Shown here: piece by piece, positions 33,256-42,136 of the stretch
How positions within the stretch are numbered: position 1 is the first letter of the stretch
Layout: the number at the start of each line of letters is the position of its first letter
The notes under the pieces: generated by a model
What the model saw: only the letters and a program-made list of their open reading frames with translations
Database searches by the model: none
Told to the model about the DNA's origin: nothing
Translations under genes and position numbers: made by a program
Assembly (NCBI GenBank): GCA_964344145.1
Contig: CAYFME010000006.1
Coordinates: forward strand, 8,894-72,893
DNA: 64,000 bases
Source of the DNA: JABJOE01 sp964344145
GTDB taxonomy: Bacteria; Patescibacteriota; Patescibacteriia; UBA9934
Reading direction: 5' to 3'

Positions 33256-36200
33256 ATGGATCCTAAGGATTTCGTCCACCTCCACGTCCACTCACACTAC
33301 TCACTTCTTGAGGCTCTCCCGAGTCCCAAGAAGCTTGTTGCCCGTGCCAAGAAGCAGGGTGCGAGCGCTTTGGCGTTGACGGATAATGGAGCGTTGTATG
33401 GCGCGGTTGAGTTTTACAAGGCTTGCAAGGACGCCGATATCAAACCGATCATCGGCCTGGACGTATACGTTGCTTTGGACAAGATGACGGATAAGCGCGC
33501 GGCGATCGACAAGAAGAACCATCGCCTCACGCTCATCGCTCGTAACGATGCCGGTTACAAGAATCTCCTCAAGATGGCTACGGATGCCTTCATGGAGGGT
33601 TTTTACTACAAGCCAAGAATCGACAAAGCGTATCTTCGCGAGCACGCTGAGGGACTGACGGCACTCACAGGAGGTGTGGCCGGAGAGATCCCGGAGATTT
33701 TGCACGGAGGTGATACGGCCAAGGCGAAGGCGACCCTCGAGCTCTTTCAAGATATCTTCGGCAAGGAGTATGTTTACCTCGAGCTCATTCATCATCCTGA
33801 CTTCCCGCAGCAAGTTGAAGTAAATGAGTTGCTCAAGGCGTTCGCCAGAGAGACCGGCGCGCCACTTGTGTGTACAAAAAATGTGTTTTACCTCGATCCG
33901 GAAGATCGGGAAGGGTATGAGGCACAGCTATGCATTCAGCGCAGCCGGACGCTGGAGGATTTCCGTCGTACACGCACGAGCGATACGGATCTCTCGATGA
34001 CCGATCCCAAGGAGATCATCGAATATTTCTCCGACGTCCCGGAAGCGGCCGAGAACACGAAGAAGATCGCCGACTCTGTCAGCTTTGAAATGGATCTGGG
34101 TAATGCGTACCTGCCGATTTTCCCGATGCCGGAGGGAAAAGACGACAACGAGTATCTCCACGACCTTGCGATGGAAGGGTTGAAGGAGCGGTACAGCGAC
34201 ATCACGCCAGAGATTCTTGAGCGCTTTGAGTTTGAGTACGAGACTATCAAGCGCATGGGCTACGCTTCGTACTTTATTATTGTTGGTGACTTTGTAAACT
34301 GGGCCAAGGATCAGGGGATTTTGGTTGGTCCTGGGCGGGGCTCCGCGGCAGGTTCGATCATCTCGTACGCCATGAAAATCACCGATCTCGACCCTCTCAA
34401 GTACGGACTGCTGTTTGAGCGATTTTTGAATCCTGATCGTATCTCGATGCCTGATGTTGATATGGATTTTGCCGACTCCAGGCGTGCAGAAGTGCTCAAA
34501 TACGTGCAGGAAAAGTACGGTGAGGACCGTGTGGCTGGCATTATCACCTTTGGAACATTGATGCCGCGCGCTGCCGCTCGCGACGCCGCTCGTGTGCTTG
34601 GATTGTCGTTTGATGAGGCCGATGTGATTGCAAAGGCCATCCCACCTCCGGTGCAGGGACGTCACACGCCGCTTGCAATTGCGCAAAAGGAGCATCCTGA
34701 TCTTGTCGATCTTCTCAAGTCCAATCCGATGGCTCGGCGCGTCATCGAGCTTGCCAAAAAGATCGAAGGGAATCCGCGTCACACGAGTCAGCATGCTTGT
34801 GGTTTTGTGATCGGTGACGTGCCATTGGTTGAGCGCGCGCCGCTCAAGGAAGGGCAGCGCGATGATACGGCGCTCATCACCCAGTACTCGCTCGACTCAG
34901 CCGAGGCGGTCGGCTTGGTGAAGATGGATTTCCTCGGACTTTCAAACTTGTCGATTATTGAAGACGCGCTGGACATTATCCAAGCCGTGCACAAGGTCGA
35001 CATCGACATCGATACGATTCCGCTGGACGACCAGAAGACATTCGAGCTCTTGGGCCGTGGTGAGACTATCGGCGTGTTCCAACTTGAGTCTGACGGCATG
35101 CGTCGTTATATCAAGGATCTGCAACCTACTGAGTTTGAAGACATCGTCGCCATGGTGTCGCTGTACCGTCCAGGGCCGCTATCTGCCGGCATGGTGCCGC
35201 AGTACATCAACCGTAAGAATGGTCGTGAGAAAGTGACGTATGATCACCCGCTGATGGAGGAGATCCTTAAGGAAACGTATGGCGTGACTATTTATCAGGA
35301 GCAGATCATGAAGATCTCTCGAGCCCTTGCTGGCTTCACCGCTGGTGAGGCAGACACGCTGCGGAAGGCCATGGGAAAGAAGAAGCGCGAGGTGTTGGCC
35401 AAAATGTTTACGTCGTTTATTGATGGGTGTATAAAAAATGGCGTCAAGAAATCGATCGCGCAAAAGATCTGGAAGGACTGGGAAGGATTTGCCGACTATG
35501 CCTTTAACAAGTCGCACGCGGCGTGCTACGCGCTCATCGCGTACCGTACGGCGTATCTAAAAGCGCACTATCCGTCCGAGTTTATGGCGGCGGTGATGAA
35601 CTCGGACATCAATACGATCGATCGCATCACGATCGAGGTTGAAGAGTGCAAGCGTATGGGCATTGAGGTGCTGCCACCGGATGTGAATGAGTCGTACCCA
35701 GGTTTCGCGGTTGTGCCCGAGACAGGGAATGTTCGCTGGGGCTTGGCGGCGATCAAGAACTTCGGCTACGAGGTTGGAAAGGCGATTCAGCTTGAGCGAA
35801 AAGAAAACGGATTGTACGAAGATCTTGCTGACCTTGCCAGTCGTCTCGATTCACATCAGCTCAACAAGAAGTCGCTTGAGTCGTTGGCGAAATCAGGAGC
35901 GCTCGATCGTTTCGCTGACCGTGGTCAGATCGTAGCTAACATCGACCAGATTCTGCTTTTCAACCGCCAGGCGCAGAAGGACAAGGCACAGAATCAATCG
36001 TCGCTTTTTGATCTTTCTCCGGCCATGGAAACGCAGCGATTTGTTCTTCGCGAAGCTCCGCCGGTGAGTCAAGAACAGCTGCTTTCGTGGGAAAAAGAGC
36101 TGTTGGGCCTGTATGTTTCTTCTCATCCATCAAAACTGGTGGACGACGCCCTCAAGGGTCTTGTGGTCTCAGCTGGCACGCTCGCTCAGCGCAAGAAAGA

Positions 36201-36774
36201 CGAAATCGTGTGCTTGGGGGGCGTGATTGTGAACGTAAAAAAGATCATCACAAAGAAGTCGCAACAGCCCATGGCGTTTGTCCGCTTGGAGGACGGTTCC
36301 GGATCAGCGGAGATTGTTGTCTTTCCAAAGACGTACGCCAAGGTGCGCGAACAACTTGAGGATGGATCATTCGCGCTCGTGCAAGGAAAGGTGGCCGTGC
36401 GTGAACGTAATGAGCGTCAGGAATGGTCGTTGCTTTGTGATCAGTTGCATCGGTTTGTACAGGATGATCTCGACGAGGTCGTGGCGCACTTGAAACGTGG
36501 CGGCTGGCCAACAGAAGGGGATGAGGCGGAAGATTCTTGGGCTCCGCCGATAAACGACGAGGGAATCTTTATTACCATTCCAGAGAAGCCGACGCATGAG
36601 ATGATTACACGCTTGCGTTCGATTTTTACGGACCATCCTGGGTCGGACCCAGTCTATCTTCTGGTGACGTCTGGCGCACGTGAGCGCAAGGTTGCTACTG
36701 AGTATAGCGTTCGCAGGCAGCCTCAGGTTTTAGATGAAATTGCTCAGATTGTCGGTCAGGGCAATGTGCGTTAG
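33256..36774 (+). CDS. dnaE: DNA polymerase III alpha subunit
   Basis: 1172 residues, standard DnaE type 1 length. The N-terminal PHP domain begins HLHVHSHYSLLEA. The polymerase core has GPGRGSAAGSI and the catalytic PDVDMDFAD, and later the YQEQIM region and the tandem HhH area. The C-terminus has an OB fold (VCLGGVIVNVKKI). It is the replicative polymerase. It begins after a clear terminator, so it has its own promoter, although no consensus box stands out in the 34-base gap. Confidence 0.97.
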   Translation: MDPKDFVHLHVHSHYSLLEALPSPKKLVARAKKQGASALALTDNGALYGAVEFYKACKDADIKPIIGLDVYVALDKMTDKRAAIDKKNHRLTLIARNDAGYKNLLKMATDAFMEGFYYKPRIDKAYLREHAEGLTALTGGVAGEIPEILHGGDTAKAKATLELFQDIFGKEYVYLELIHHPDFPQQVEVNELLKAFARETGAPLVCTKNVFYLDPEDREGYEAQLCIQRSRTLEDFRRTRTSDTDLSMTDPKEIIEYFSDVPEAAENTKKIADSVSFEMDLGNAYLPIFPMPEGKDDNEYLHDLAMEGLKERYSDITPEILERFEFEYETIKRMGYASYFIIVGDFVNWAKDQGILVGPGRGSAAGSIISYAMKITDLDPLKYGLLFERFLNPDRISMPDVDMDFADSRRAEVLKYVQEKYGEDRVAGIITFGTLMPRAAARDAARVLGLSFDEADVIAKAIPPPVQGRHTPLAIAQKEHPDLVDLLKSNPMARRVIELAKKIEGNPRHTSQHACGFVIGDVPLVERAPLKEGQRDDTALITQYSLDSAEAVGLVKMDFLGLSNLSIIEDALDIIQAVHKVDIDIDTIPLDDQKTFELLGRGETIGVFQLESDGMRRYIKDLQPTEFEDIVAMVSLYRPGPLSAGMVPQYINRKNGREKVTYDHPLMEEILKETYGVTIYQEQIMKISRALAGFTAGEADTLRKAMGKKKREVLAKMFTSFIDGCIKNGVKKSIAQKIWKDWEGFADYAFNKSHAACYALIAYRTAYLKAHYPSEFMAAVMNSDINTIDRITIEVEECKRMGIEVLPPDVNESYPGFAVVPETGNVRWGLAAIKNFGYEVGKAIQLERKENGLYEDLADLASRLDSHQLNKKSLESLAKSGALDRFADRGQIVANIDQILLFNRQAQKDKAQNQSSLFDLSPAMETQRFVLREAPPVSQEQLLSWEKELLGLYVSSHPSKLVDDALKGLVVSAGTLAQRKKDEIVCLGGVIVNVKKIITKKSQQPMAFVRLEDGSGSAEIVVFPKTYAKVREQLEDGSFALVQGKVAVRERNERQEWSLLCDQLHRFVQDDLDEVVAHLKRGGWPTEGDEAEDSWAPPINDEGIFITIPEKPTHEMITRLRSIFTDHPGSDPVYLLVTSGARERKVATEYSVRRQPQVLDEIAQIVGQGNVR

Positions 36775-36801
36775 AATATTGCTATAAAGGTTGAACACAA
36801 T

Positions 36802-37983
36802 ATGTCTCCAGCCCCAAAGAAGAAAACAGGAAAAAGACGGACCTCCAAGACAGCCAATAAGCCAATGTCCCGATCCCTGAGGATTTACCAGCGGATCGCG
36901 GTTTTGTTTGTTGTGGTGTCGTTCCTCCTCCTGCTCTTTGTTCTGTATCTGTCGGTATCATCGGCAACGATCCGCGTGACGCCGAATCCGCAGGTGGTTA
37001 GCCATGAGGTAAGTATGGAGATCGTGCCAGAGGCGCGGACGAACGGGCAGGTGAGCGGTTATGTTCGTCAGCAAGCCGTTGAGGTGTCCGATGTGTTTGA
37101 GCTTCCAGAGGAAGGTGCGGCAGCGACGGAGGCGAAGGCCGGAGGGCTTGTGACGATTATCAATGAAACAGGTTCGGATCAGGCGCTCGTGGCAACAACG
37201 CGGCTGTTGTCTGAAGAAGGTGTATTGTTCCGCATTGATGAGGCCGTGAACGTTCCTGCTGGCGGCGAGGTGACAACGATGGCGCACGCAGATGAGGCGG
37301 GGCTCGGCGGCGAGATTGGCGCAACACAGTTTACGATTCCTGGACTCTCTGCGTCGCTTCAAGCGTCGATCTATGCTGTGAGTACGCAAGCGATGACCGG
37401 CGGCGTTCAGTACATTCAGACGTTGAGTGAGTCGCATGTGCAGGATGCGTATGCGCAACTCGAAGCGAAGGCGCGTGATGAGGCGGTGTTGGCGCTTGCT
37501 GACGGAATCGATACAGACGTTTTTGATGGATCGTCTATCGATGTTGAAGTACTCTCACAGTCCGTAGATACTGAGATTGGAACCGAGACAGGTTCGTTTG
37601 GCGCGTCGATGAGTGTGCAAGTGACTGGCCTTTTCTTCGACGAAGAGGCGATTTTGCAGTACGCAAGTGCGTTGCTACAGGGACAGGTGGGCGAAGATTA
37701 TGAGCTTGCGGAGGTGAACGAGGACTACGTGATTGAGGTACGATCCGTCGATCCATCGGCAGAGCAGGCGAGCTTGCGCGTGTACATCGACGGGACGTCG
37801 GTGATTTCCACGGCAAGCGACATCCTAGATCCGGAACGTCTTCTCGGTCGCACACCGCAAGAAGCAGCGACGATTTTGGAAACGTCAGAGTTGATCGACG
37901 AGATCGACATCCGTTTTACGCCGTTTTGGCTGCAACGCATCCCGACGCTCGAAGATCACATCAAGATTATTGTTGATTACTAG
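36802..37983 (+). CDS. Baseplate J-like anchored surface protein
   Basis: 393 residues. A basic N-terminus, one membrane helix (residues ~32-55), then ~330 residues of mostly beta structure outside the membrane. The central part (SGYVRQQAVEVSD, TIINETGSDQALVATTRLLS, NVPAGGEVTTMAHADEAG) resembles baseplate J/gp47-like proteins, which are often annotated in Patescibacteria without any phage genes nearby. It starts 27 bases after dnaE and ends one base before thrS. The role is unknown; an envelope role is inferred. Confidence 0.65.
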   Translation: MSPAPKKKTGKRRTSKTANKPMSRSLRIYQRIAVLFVVVSFLLLLFVLYLSVSSATIRVTPNPQVVSHEVSMEIVPEARTNGQVSGYVRQQAVEVSDVFELPEEGAAATEAKAGGLVTIINETGSDQALVATTRLLSEEGVLFRIDEAVNVPAGGEVTTMAHADEAGLGGEIGATQFTIPGLSASLQASIYAVSTQAMTGGVQYIQTLSESHVQDAYAQLEAKARDEAVLALADGIDTDVFDGSSIDVEVLSQSVDTEIGTETGSFGASMSVQVTGLFFDEEAILQYASALLQGQVGEDYELAEVNEDYVIEVRSVDPSAEQASLRVYIDGTSVISTASDILDPERLLGRTPQEAATILETSELIDEIDIRFTPFWLQRIPTLEDHIKIIVDY

Positions 37984-37984
37984 T

Positions 37985-39769
37985 ATGTCTGAAAAATTGC
38001 ATGCGATGCGCCACAGTTGCGCGCACGTGCTCGCCGCAGCTGTTGAGCGCCTGTATCCAGGGGCGAAGTTTGGCGTCGGCCCCGTTGTTGATAATGGATT
38101 CTACTACGATATCCTGACGTCTGATCCTATTAGCGAAGATGATCTCAAGAAGATCGAGAAGGAGATGCAGAAGATCATCAAAGAGAAGCACGAGATGGAG
38201 CGCGATGAAATGTCGATCGACGACGCAATCACGTTCTTTGGCGATCGCGATCAGGATTTCAAAGTAGAGCTTCTTAAGAGTTTGAAAGAGAAGGGAACGA
38301 CCAAGGTGAATCCCGATGAAGCACAAGACATTGATCCGAACGCTTCAACCGCGAGCGTGTACAAGACCGGCGAGTTTGTCGATCTTTGTCGCGGTCCACA
38401 CGTGCAGAACGTAAAAGAGATCGGTGCGTTTAAGCTCTGGAAGCTTGCGGGTGCGTATTGGCGTGGTGATGAGAAGAATCCACAAATGCAGCGCGTGTAC
38501 GGATTGTGTTTTGAGACCAAGGATGAGCTCAAGGCGTATCTGACCATGCTCGAGGAGGCCAAGAAGCGTGATCATCGTAAACTGTCGTCGGAGCTTGATC
38601 TGGTCGCTTGGTCAGACATGGTCGGTGCTGGTCTTCCACTTTGGACACCGCGTGGGACACTCTTACGCAACATTCTGGATGAGTATGTGTGGCGACTGCG
38701 TAAGCAATACGGGTATCAGAAGGTGGAGATTCCACACATCACCAAGCGAGATCTCTACGAGCGCAGTGGTCACTGGGAGAAGTTCAAGGACGATCTGTTC
38801 CGCATTGAGAGTCGTGAAGGACATGAGTTTGCCATGAAGCCGATGAACTGCCCGCACCACACGCAGATTTACGATCGCAACAAGTGGAGCTATCGTAGCT
38901 TGCCACAGCGCTACGCGAACACGACGATGTGTTATCGCGATGAGCAGACAGGTGAGTTGCATGGCTTCTCGCGTCTGCGTGCCTTTACGCAAGATGATGC
39001 GCACGTGTTCTGTCGTGAGAGTCAGGCAAAGGATGAGGCGTTTAAGATTTGGGATATAATTGAAACGTTCTACGGGGCCTTCGGGTTTGATCTGAAGCTG
39101 CGATTGTCAACGCATGATCCCGACAACATGGATGCATACATCGGAACGCTGGAACAATGGGACGGGTATGTCGAGAAGATGAAGGGATGGCTTGAGGAGC
39201 GCAAGGCGGAGTACTTTGTTGGCGTGGGTGAGGCGGCGTTTTATGGAGCGAAGATCGATTTTATTGCTACAGATGCGATTGGTCGTGAGTGGCAAGTGGC
39301 GACTGTACAAGTAGACCGCAGCATGCCGGAGAGTTTTGATCTGACGTGCGTGAACGAGGAAGGGAAGGATGAGCGTATTGTGATGCTTCACGCCGCGATC
39401 ATGGGATCGATTGAGCGTTTCCTCTCGATCATGATCGAGCACACGGCTGGCACGTTCCCAATGTGGCTTGCGCCGGAGCAGATCCGTATTGTGACCGTGA
39501 GCGATGACTTTGCAGAGTTTGCACGTGAGCTACGCGACAAGCTTGTTGCCGCTGACCTGCGTGCGGAACTTGATGATAGCAGCGAAAAGGTCGGCAAGAA
39601 GATTCGTAATGCCGCGATGATGAAGGTGCCGTGGACGATTGTGGTTGGTGAGAAAGAAGCCGGAGGAGGCGACTTCAATGTGAATGTCTTTGGCGAGGAT
39701 GAAGACGTGAGCGTTCCTGCGGGCAAAATCGTGAAGCATGCATTGAAGGCTGCAAAGATGCCGCTCTAG
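37985..39769 (+). CDS. thrS: Threonyl-tRNA synthetase lacking the TGS domain
   Basis: 594 residues. It starts directly with the editing domain (AMRHSCAHVLAAAVERLYPGAK, described as residues ~7-28) and has the class II core with motif 2 TMCYRDEQTGELHGFSRL and motif 3 in the APEQIRIV-preceding region, then the anticodon-binding domain. The usual ~60-residue N-terminal TGS domain is absent. The ATG at 37985 follows the previous stop after one base. The zinc ligands lie around MKPMNCPHH. Confidence 0.95.
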   Translation: MSEKLHAMRHSCAHVLAAAVERLYPGAKFGVGPVVDNGFYYDILTSDPISEDDLKKIEKEMQKIIKEKHEMERDEMSIDDAITFFGDRDQDFKVELLKSLKEKGTTKVNPDEAQDIDPNASTASVYKTGEFVDLCRGPHVQNVKEIGAFKLWKLAGAYWRGDEKNPQMQRVYGLCFETKDELKAYLTMLEEAKKRDHRKLSSELDLVAWSDMVGAGLPLWTPRGTLLRNILDEYVWRLRKQYGYQKVEIPHITKRDLYERSGHWEKFKDDLFRIESREGHEFAMKPMNCPHHTQIYDRNKWSYRSLPQRYANTTMCYRDEQTGELHGFSRLRAFTQDDAHVFCRESQAKDEAFKIWDIIETFYGAFGFDLKLRLSTHDPDNMDAYIGTLEQWDGYVEKMKGWLEERKAEYFVGVGEAAFYGAKIDFIATDAIGREWQVATVQVDRSMPESFDLTCVNEEGKDERIVMLHAAIMGSIERFLSIMIEHTAGTFPMWLAPEQIRIVTVSDDFAEFARELRDKLVAADLRAELDDSSEKVGKKIRNAAMMKVPWTIVVGEKEAGGGDFNVNVFGEDEDVSVPAGKIVKHALKAAKMPL

Positions 39770-39788
39770 CCTTTCTATTGAGAAAAAC

Positions 39789-39815
39789 AAAAGAACGCCT
39801 TGGTGGCGTTCTTTT
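39789..39815. terminator. Bidirectional terminator between thrS and a convergent gene
   Basis: AAAAGAACGCC, loop TTGGT, GGCGTTCTTTT: a perfect 11-base stem with T-runs on both strands. Confidence 0.9.
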
Positions 39816-39825
39816 GGGTGTGTGT

Positions 39826-40122
39826 TTACGCAGCGATATCTTCCGCTGCATCTGTGGCTGCCGCAGCCGCTTCTCGATCTTCTGCTGCTCGCTCAGCAAC
39901 TTCACCGCGATGTGCTGTCGCTACTTCTGCGCGTTCATCTTCGGTGTATGTCCCCAATCCTTTGTCCATAGATCGTGCCTCAGCGTCTGCGGCTGCGACC
40001 TCTCCACGTTCAATGCGTCCACGGATCGCTGCTGTCTCACGAGCGTTTTTTTCTTGCGCCAGCCGAATGGCACGCTCAGAATCGGTTTCTCCGCCACCAA
40101 AGAGTCGTTTCAAAAATCCCAT
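39826..40122 (-). CDS. Small Ala/Glu/Arg-rich protein
   Basis: 98 residues. After MGFLKRLFGGGETD the protein is almost entirely charged residues and Ala (AIRGRIERGEVAAADAEARS), predicted helical. The hydrophobic, basic N-terminus could be a membrane-touching amphipathic helix. No family is recognised. It lies alone between thrS and miaA, facing a shared terminator. It is probably a real gene, because composition and codon use fit and a terminator follows. Confidence 0.6.
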   Translation of the reverse strand: MGFLKRLFGGGETDSERAIRLAQEKNARETAAIRGRIERGEVAAADAEARSMDKGLGTYTEDERAEVATAHRGEVAERAAEDREAAAAATDAAEDIAA

Positions 40123-40239
40123 ATTTGTTTACGTTTAGCTTAATTTACTACTTACAGGTATCTTACGCCCGCATCGTCCGATTTGTCTATGGGGTTGTTG
40201 ATGGAATAAATGTATTCTGCTAACATTAGCCCAGTTATT

Positions 40240-40262
40240 AATACGCCACCGAGTGGCGTATT
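40240..40262 (+). promoter_or_regulatory. Hairpin directly before the miaA start
   Basis: AATACGCCA, loop CCGAG, TGGCGTATT: a perfect 9-base stem ending 4 bases before the ATG at 40267. There is no T-run. It would sit where a ribosome site is expected. Confidence 0.5.
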
Positions 40263-40266
40263 CAGT

Positions 40267-40977
40267 ATGTCTATTCAATTGCACAAAATCATCGCCATTG
40301 TTGGTCTGACAGCTAGCGGAAAGTCAGATCTCGCTCTTCAGGTTGCTAAAAAGGTCGGCGGAGAGCTTATCGCGGCTGATTCACGAACGGTGTACCGAGG
40401 CATGGATATTGGGACGGCGAAGACGAAAGATATCCTCGGTGTTGATCTTGTCGATCCTGATGAAGCATTCACGGTGGCTGATTTTAAAACGTACGCAGAG
40501 CAGAAGATTGGCGAGATCCTTGATCGCGGAAGTATTCCGATCCTCGTAGGTGGTACAGGTCTCTACATTCAAGCCGTGATCGATAACTTCGGGTTTGATC
40601 AGACAAAAGGGGAGGCGAAGTACGATGCGTTGCAAATCGGCATCGATGTTGATCGCGAGGAATTGTACAAGCGGATCGATGCGCGTGTTGATAAGATGAT
40701 CGAGCTTGGACTCGTGGAGGAAGTGAGGGCGCTGCGCGACAAGTACGGTTGCGATGTAAAGTCCATGACCGGCATCGGCTATCGGCAAGTTTGTCAGTAT
40801 TTGAATGGAGAGATCGATTTGGACGAAGCGATTCGTCTAATCAAGCGCGACACGCGTCATTATGCAAAGCGCCAGTGGACGTGGTTCAAGCGTGATGATC
40901 GGATTGTTTGGGTGAAGGGCGTTGAAGAGGCTCTAAAACACATCCGCACATTCTTCAACCAAGAAACCCCTGCCTAA
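40267..40977 (+). CDS. miaA: tRNA dimethylallyltransferase MiaA, compact form
   Basis: 236 residues against the usual ~300. The P-loop GLTASGKSD, the ADSRTVYRGMDIGTAK segment and PILVGGTGLYIQA are present. After DNFGFD the protein passes directly to the C-terminal region (GIGYRQVCQYLNGEIDLDEA, then RHYAKRQWTWFKRD), so the helical insertion domain of ~55 residues with the DP..A..I and RALEV motifs is missing. MiaA adds an isopentenyl group to A37 of tRNAs reading UNN codons. The ATG at 40267 fits the family start. Confidence 0.88.
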   Translation: MSIQLHKIIAIVGLTASGKSDLALQVAKKVGGELIAADSRTVYRGMDIGTAKTKDILGVDLVDPDEAFTVADFKTYAEQKIGEILDRGSIPILVGGTGLYIQAVIDNFGFDQTKGEAKYDALQIGIDVDREELYKRIDARVDKMIELGLVEEVRALRDKYGCDVKSMTGIGYRQVCQYLNGEIDLDEAIRLIKRDTRHYAKRQWTWFKRDDRIVWVKGVEEALKHIRTFFNQETPA

Positions 40978-40991
40978 CGGCGGGGGTTTTG
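40964..40991. terminator. Terminator overlapping the miaA stop
   Basis: AAACCCCTGCC, short loop with the stop codon, GGCGGGGGTTTT. The sequence AAGAAACCCCTGCC...GCGGGGGTTTTGGTT is nearly repeated at 42817-42844. Confidence 0.8.
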
Positions 40992-40993
40992 GT

Positions 40994-41977
40994 TTATGCT
41001 TTGAAGCGCTCTAAGACTGGTCGAAAGAAAATGTATTTGCGGTGACGGAACATTGGGATAGTTTCGATCTGGGCGATGTCATTGCCGAAGGTTCCGTAGA
41101 GTTCGCGTGTGATGTCAGTCATCTGCTCCGGAGACGCGACCTCGATCCCAATTTCAAAATCCCACGATGCGATGCATTCGATAAAGTGAACGACATTGGG
41201 ATGCTTGTCTGCCCAGGTGTGGAGCTGTTTTTCAAGCGTCGCGTTGAGACCGTTGGTGTATATATGTAAGTTGTAAAGGGCGTATCCAAGCTCAGCTGTG
41301 TCAATGGCATATATGTCTCCAGGATAGATGCCGCGTTCTTTTAGGCGTCGGATGCGGCTATGCCACGTTGAGATAGGGATACCCAGTTGTTTTGCATGAT
41401 AGCGGACAGGGAAGGTGGGTTTTTGAGTGATGGCAAGAAGAATACTTTCATCCGTTTTATCAAACCGAACATCGGATGTGTCAACGGCACCAAAGGTCAG
41501 TGATTCTTTTTCCACGCTTGGATCAAAGTGCGTTCTATTGTAACGATGAAAACGTTTGCTCATGCGAACGGCTTTTTTGATCGTCATTCCTTTAAAGACG
41601 CTCGAAAGATAGGAAAGGAAGGTTATGAATTCGGCGACATCACGCGCAAAGACGGCGACACCGTATTGATATTGACCACCAAGCTCGGCGAGCCACGTGA
41701 CGTATGGATTGCTTTCAAGCTCTTTAATACCTGTTTCGACTTTGTCCGCGCCGTGTTTTGATGAGACAGAAAAGAAGATCACAAAGTCCGTGAATCCAAG
41801 AGGATAGAGGTTTACAAATGGAACGCGCGTGACCGTGCCCCACCGTTGAAGCTCACGCAGAGCGTAGCGGACACTATTCACGCCCATGTCGAGTCTCGAC
41901 GCAAGCGTCTTGGTGTCCATGTCGGCATGAAGTTCCGCTCCAGCCAGAACGCGTTTTTCGTTATTCGAAAGTTTCAT
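40994..41977 (-). CDS. Double Lrp/AsnC-like regulator
   Basis: 327 residues made of two Lrp-type units. The first winged helix is at residues ~3-55 (NEKRVLAGAELHADMDTKTLASRLDM region) and is followed by a RAM-like alpha/beta domain. The second helix-turn-helix begins near residue 178 (DKTDESILLAITQKPTFPVR, then LGIPISTWHSRIRRLKERGI), followed by a second RAM-like domain. It is probably an amino-acid- or metabolite-responsive DNA-binding protein. A palindrome TTGTAC-aga-GTACAA overlaps its own -10 box, which suggests self-control. Confidence 0.78.
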   Translation of the reverse strand: MKLSNNEKRVLAGAELHADMDTKTLASRLDMGVNSVRYALRELQRWGTVTRVPFVNLYPLGFTDFVIFFSVSSKHGADKVETGIKELESNPYVTWLAELGGQYQYGVAVFARDVAEFITFLSYLSSVFKGMTIKKAVRMSKRFHRYNRTHFDPSVEKESLTFGAVDTSDVRFDKTDESILLAITQKPTFPVRYHAKQLGIPISTWHSRIRRLKERGIYPGDIYAIDTAELGYALYNLHIYTNGLNATLEKQLHTWADKHPNVVHFIECIASWDFEIGIEVASPEQMTDITRELYGTFGNDIAQIETIPMFRHRKYIFFRPVLERFKA

Positions 41978-42000
41978 ATTTTACAAGATTATCATTATTT

Positions 42001-42028
42001 ATTGTACAGAGTACAAAAGAATTGTCAA
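42001..42028 (-). promoter_or_regulatory. Promoter and operator-like palindrome of the Lrp-like gene
   Basis: On the minus strand TTGACA, 16 bases, TACAAT, about 24 bases before the ATG at 41977. The palindrome TTGTACAGAGTACAA (42002-42016) overlaps the -10 box. Confidence 0.7.
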
Positions 42029-42095
42029 AAATGACCAGACATTGATAGATTTCGATTAGTTTATTGTTGAGTGTTTAAATCGTATGACCAAAAAA

Positions 42096-42109
42096 TGACC
42101 GATCGGTCA
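42096..42109. promoter_or_regulatory. GACCGATCGGTC element, copy 3
   Basis: A perfect 14-base palindrome TGACCGATCGGTCA followed by AATTATGGTCAAA, lying 28 bases before the VUT start at 42137. Related to 12929, 13529 and 59192. Confidence 0.6.
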
Positions 42110-42136
42110 AATTATGGTCAAAATGAAAATCGTTCT

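Noticed and set aside
42071..42136. GTG start for the second VUT transporter
   Set aside because: The extension is polar, not family-like, and holds the GACCGATCGGTC palindrome.
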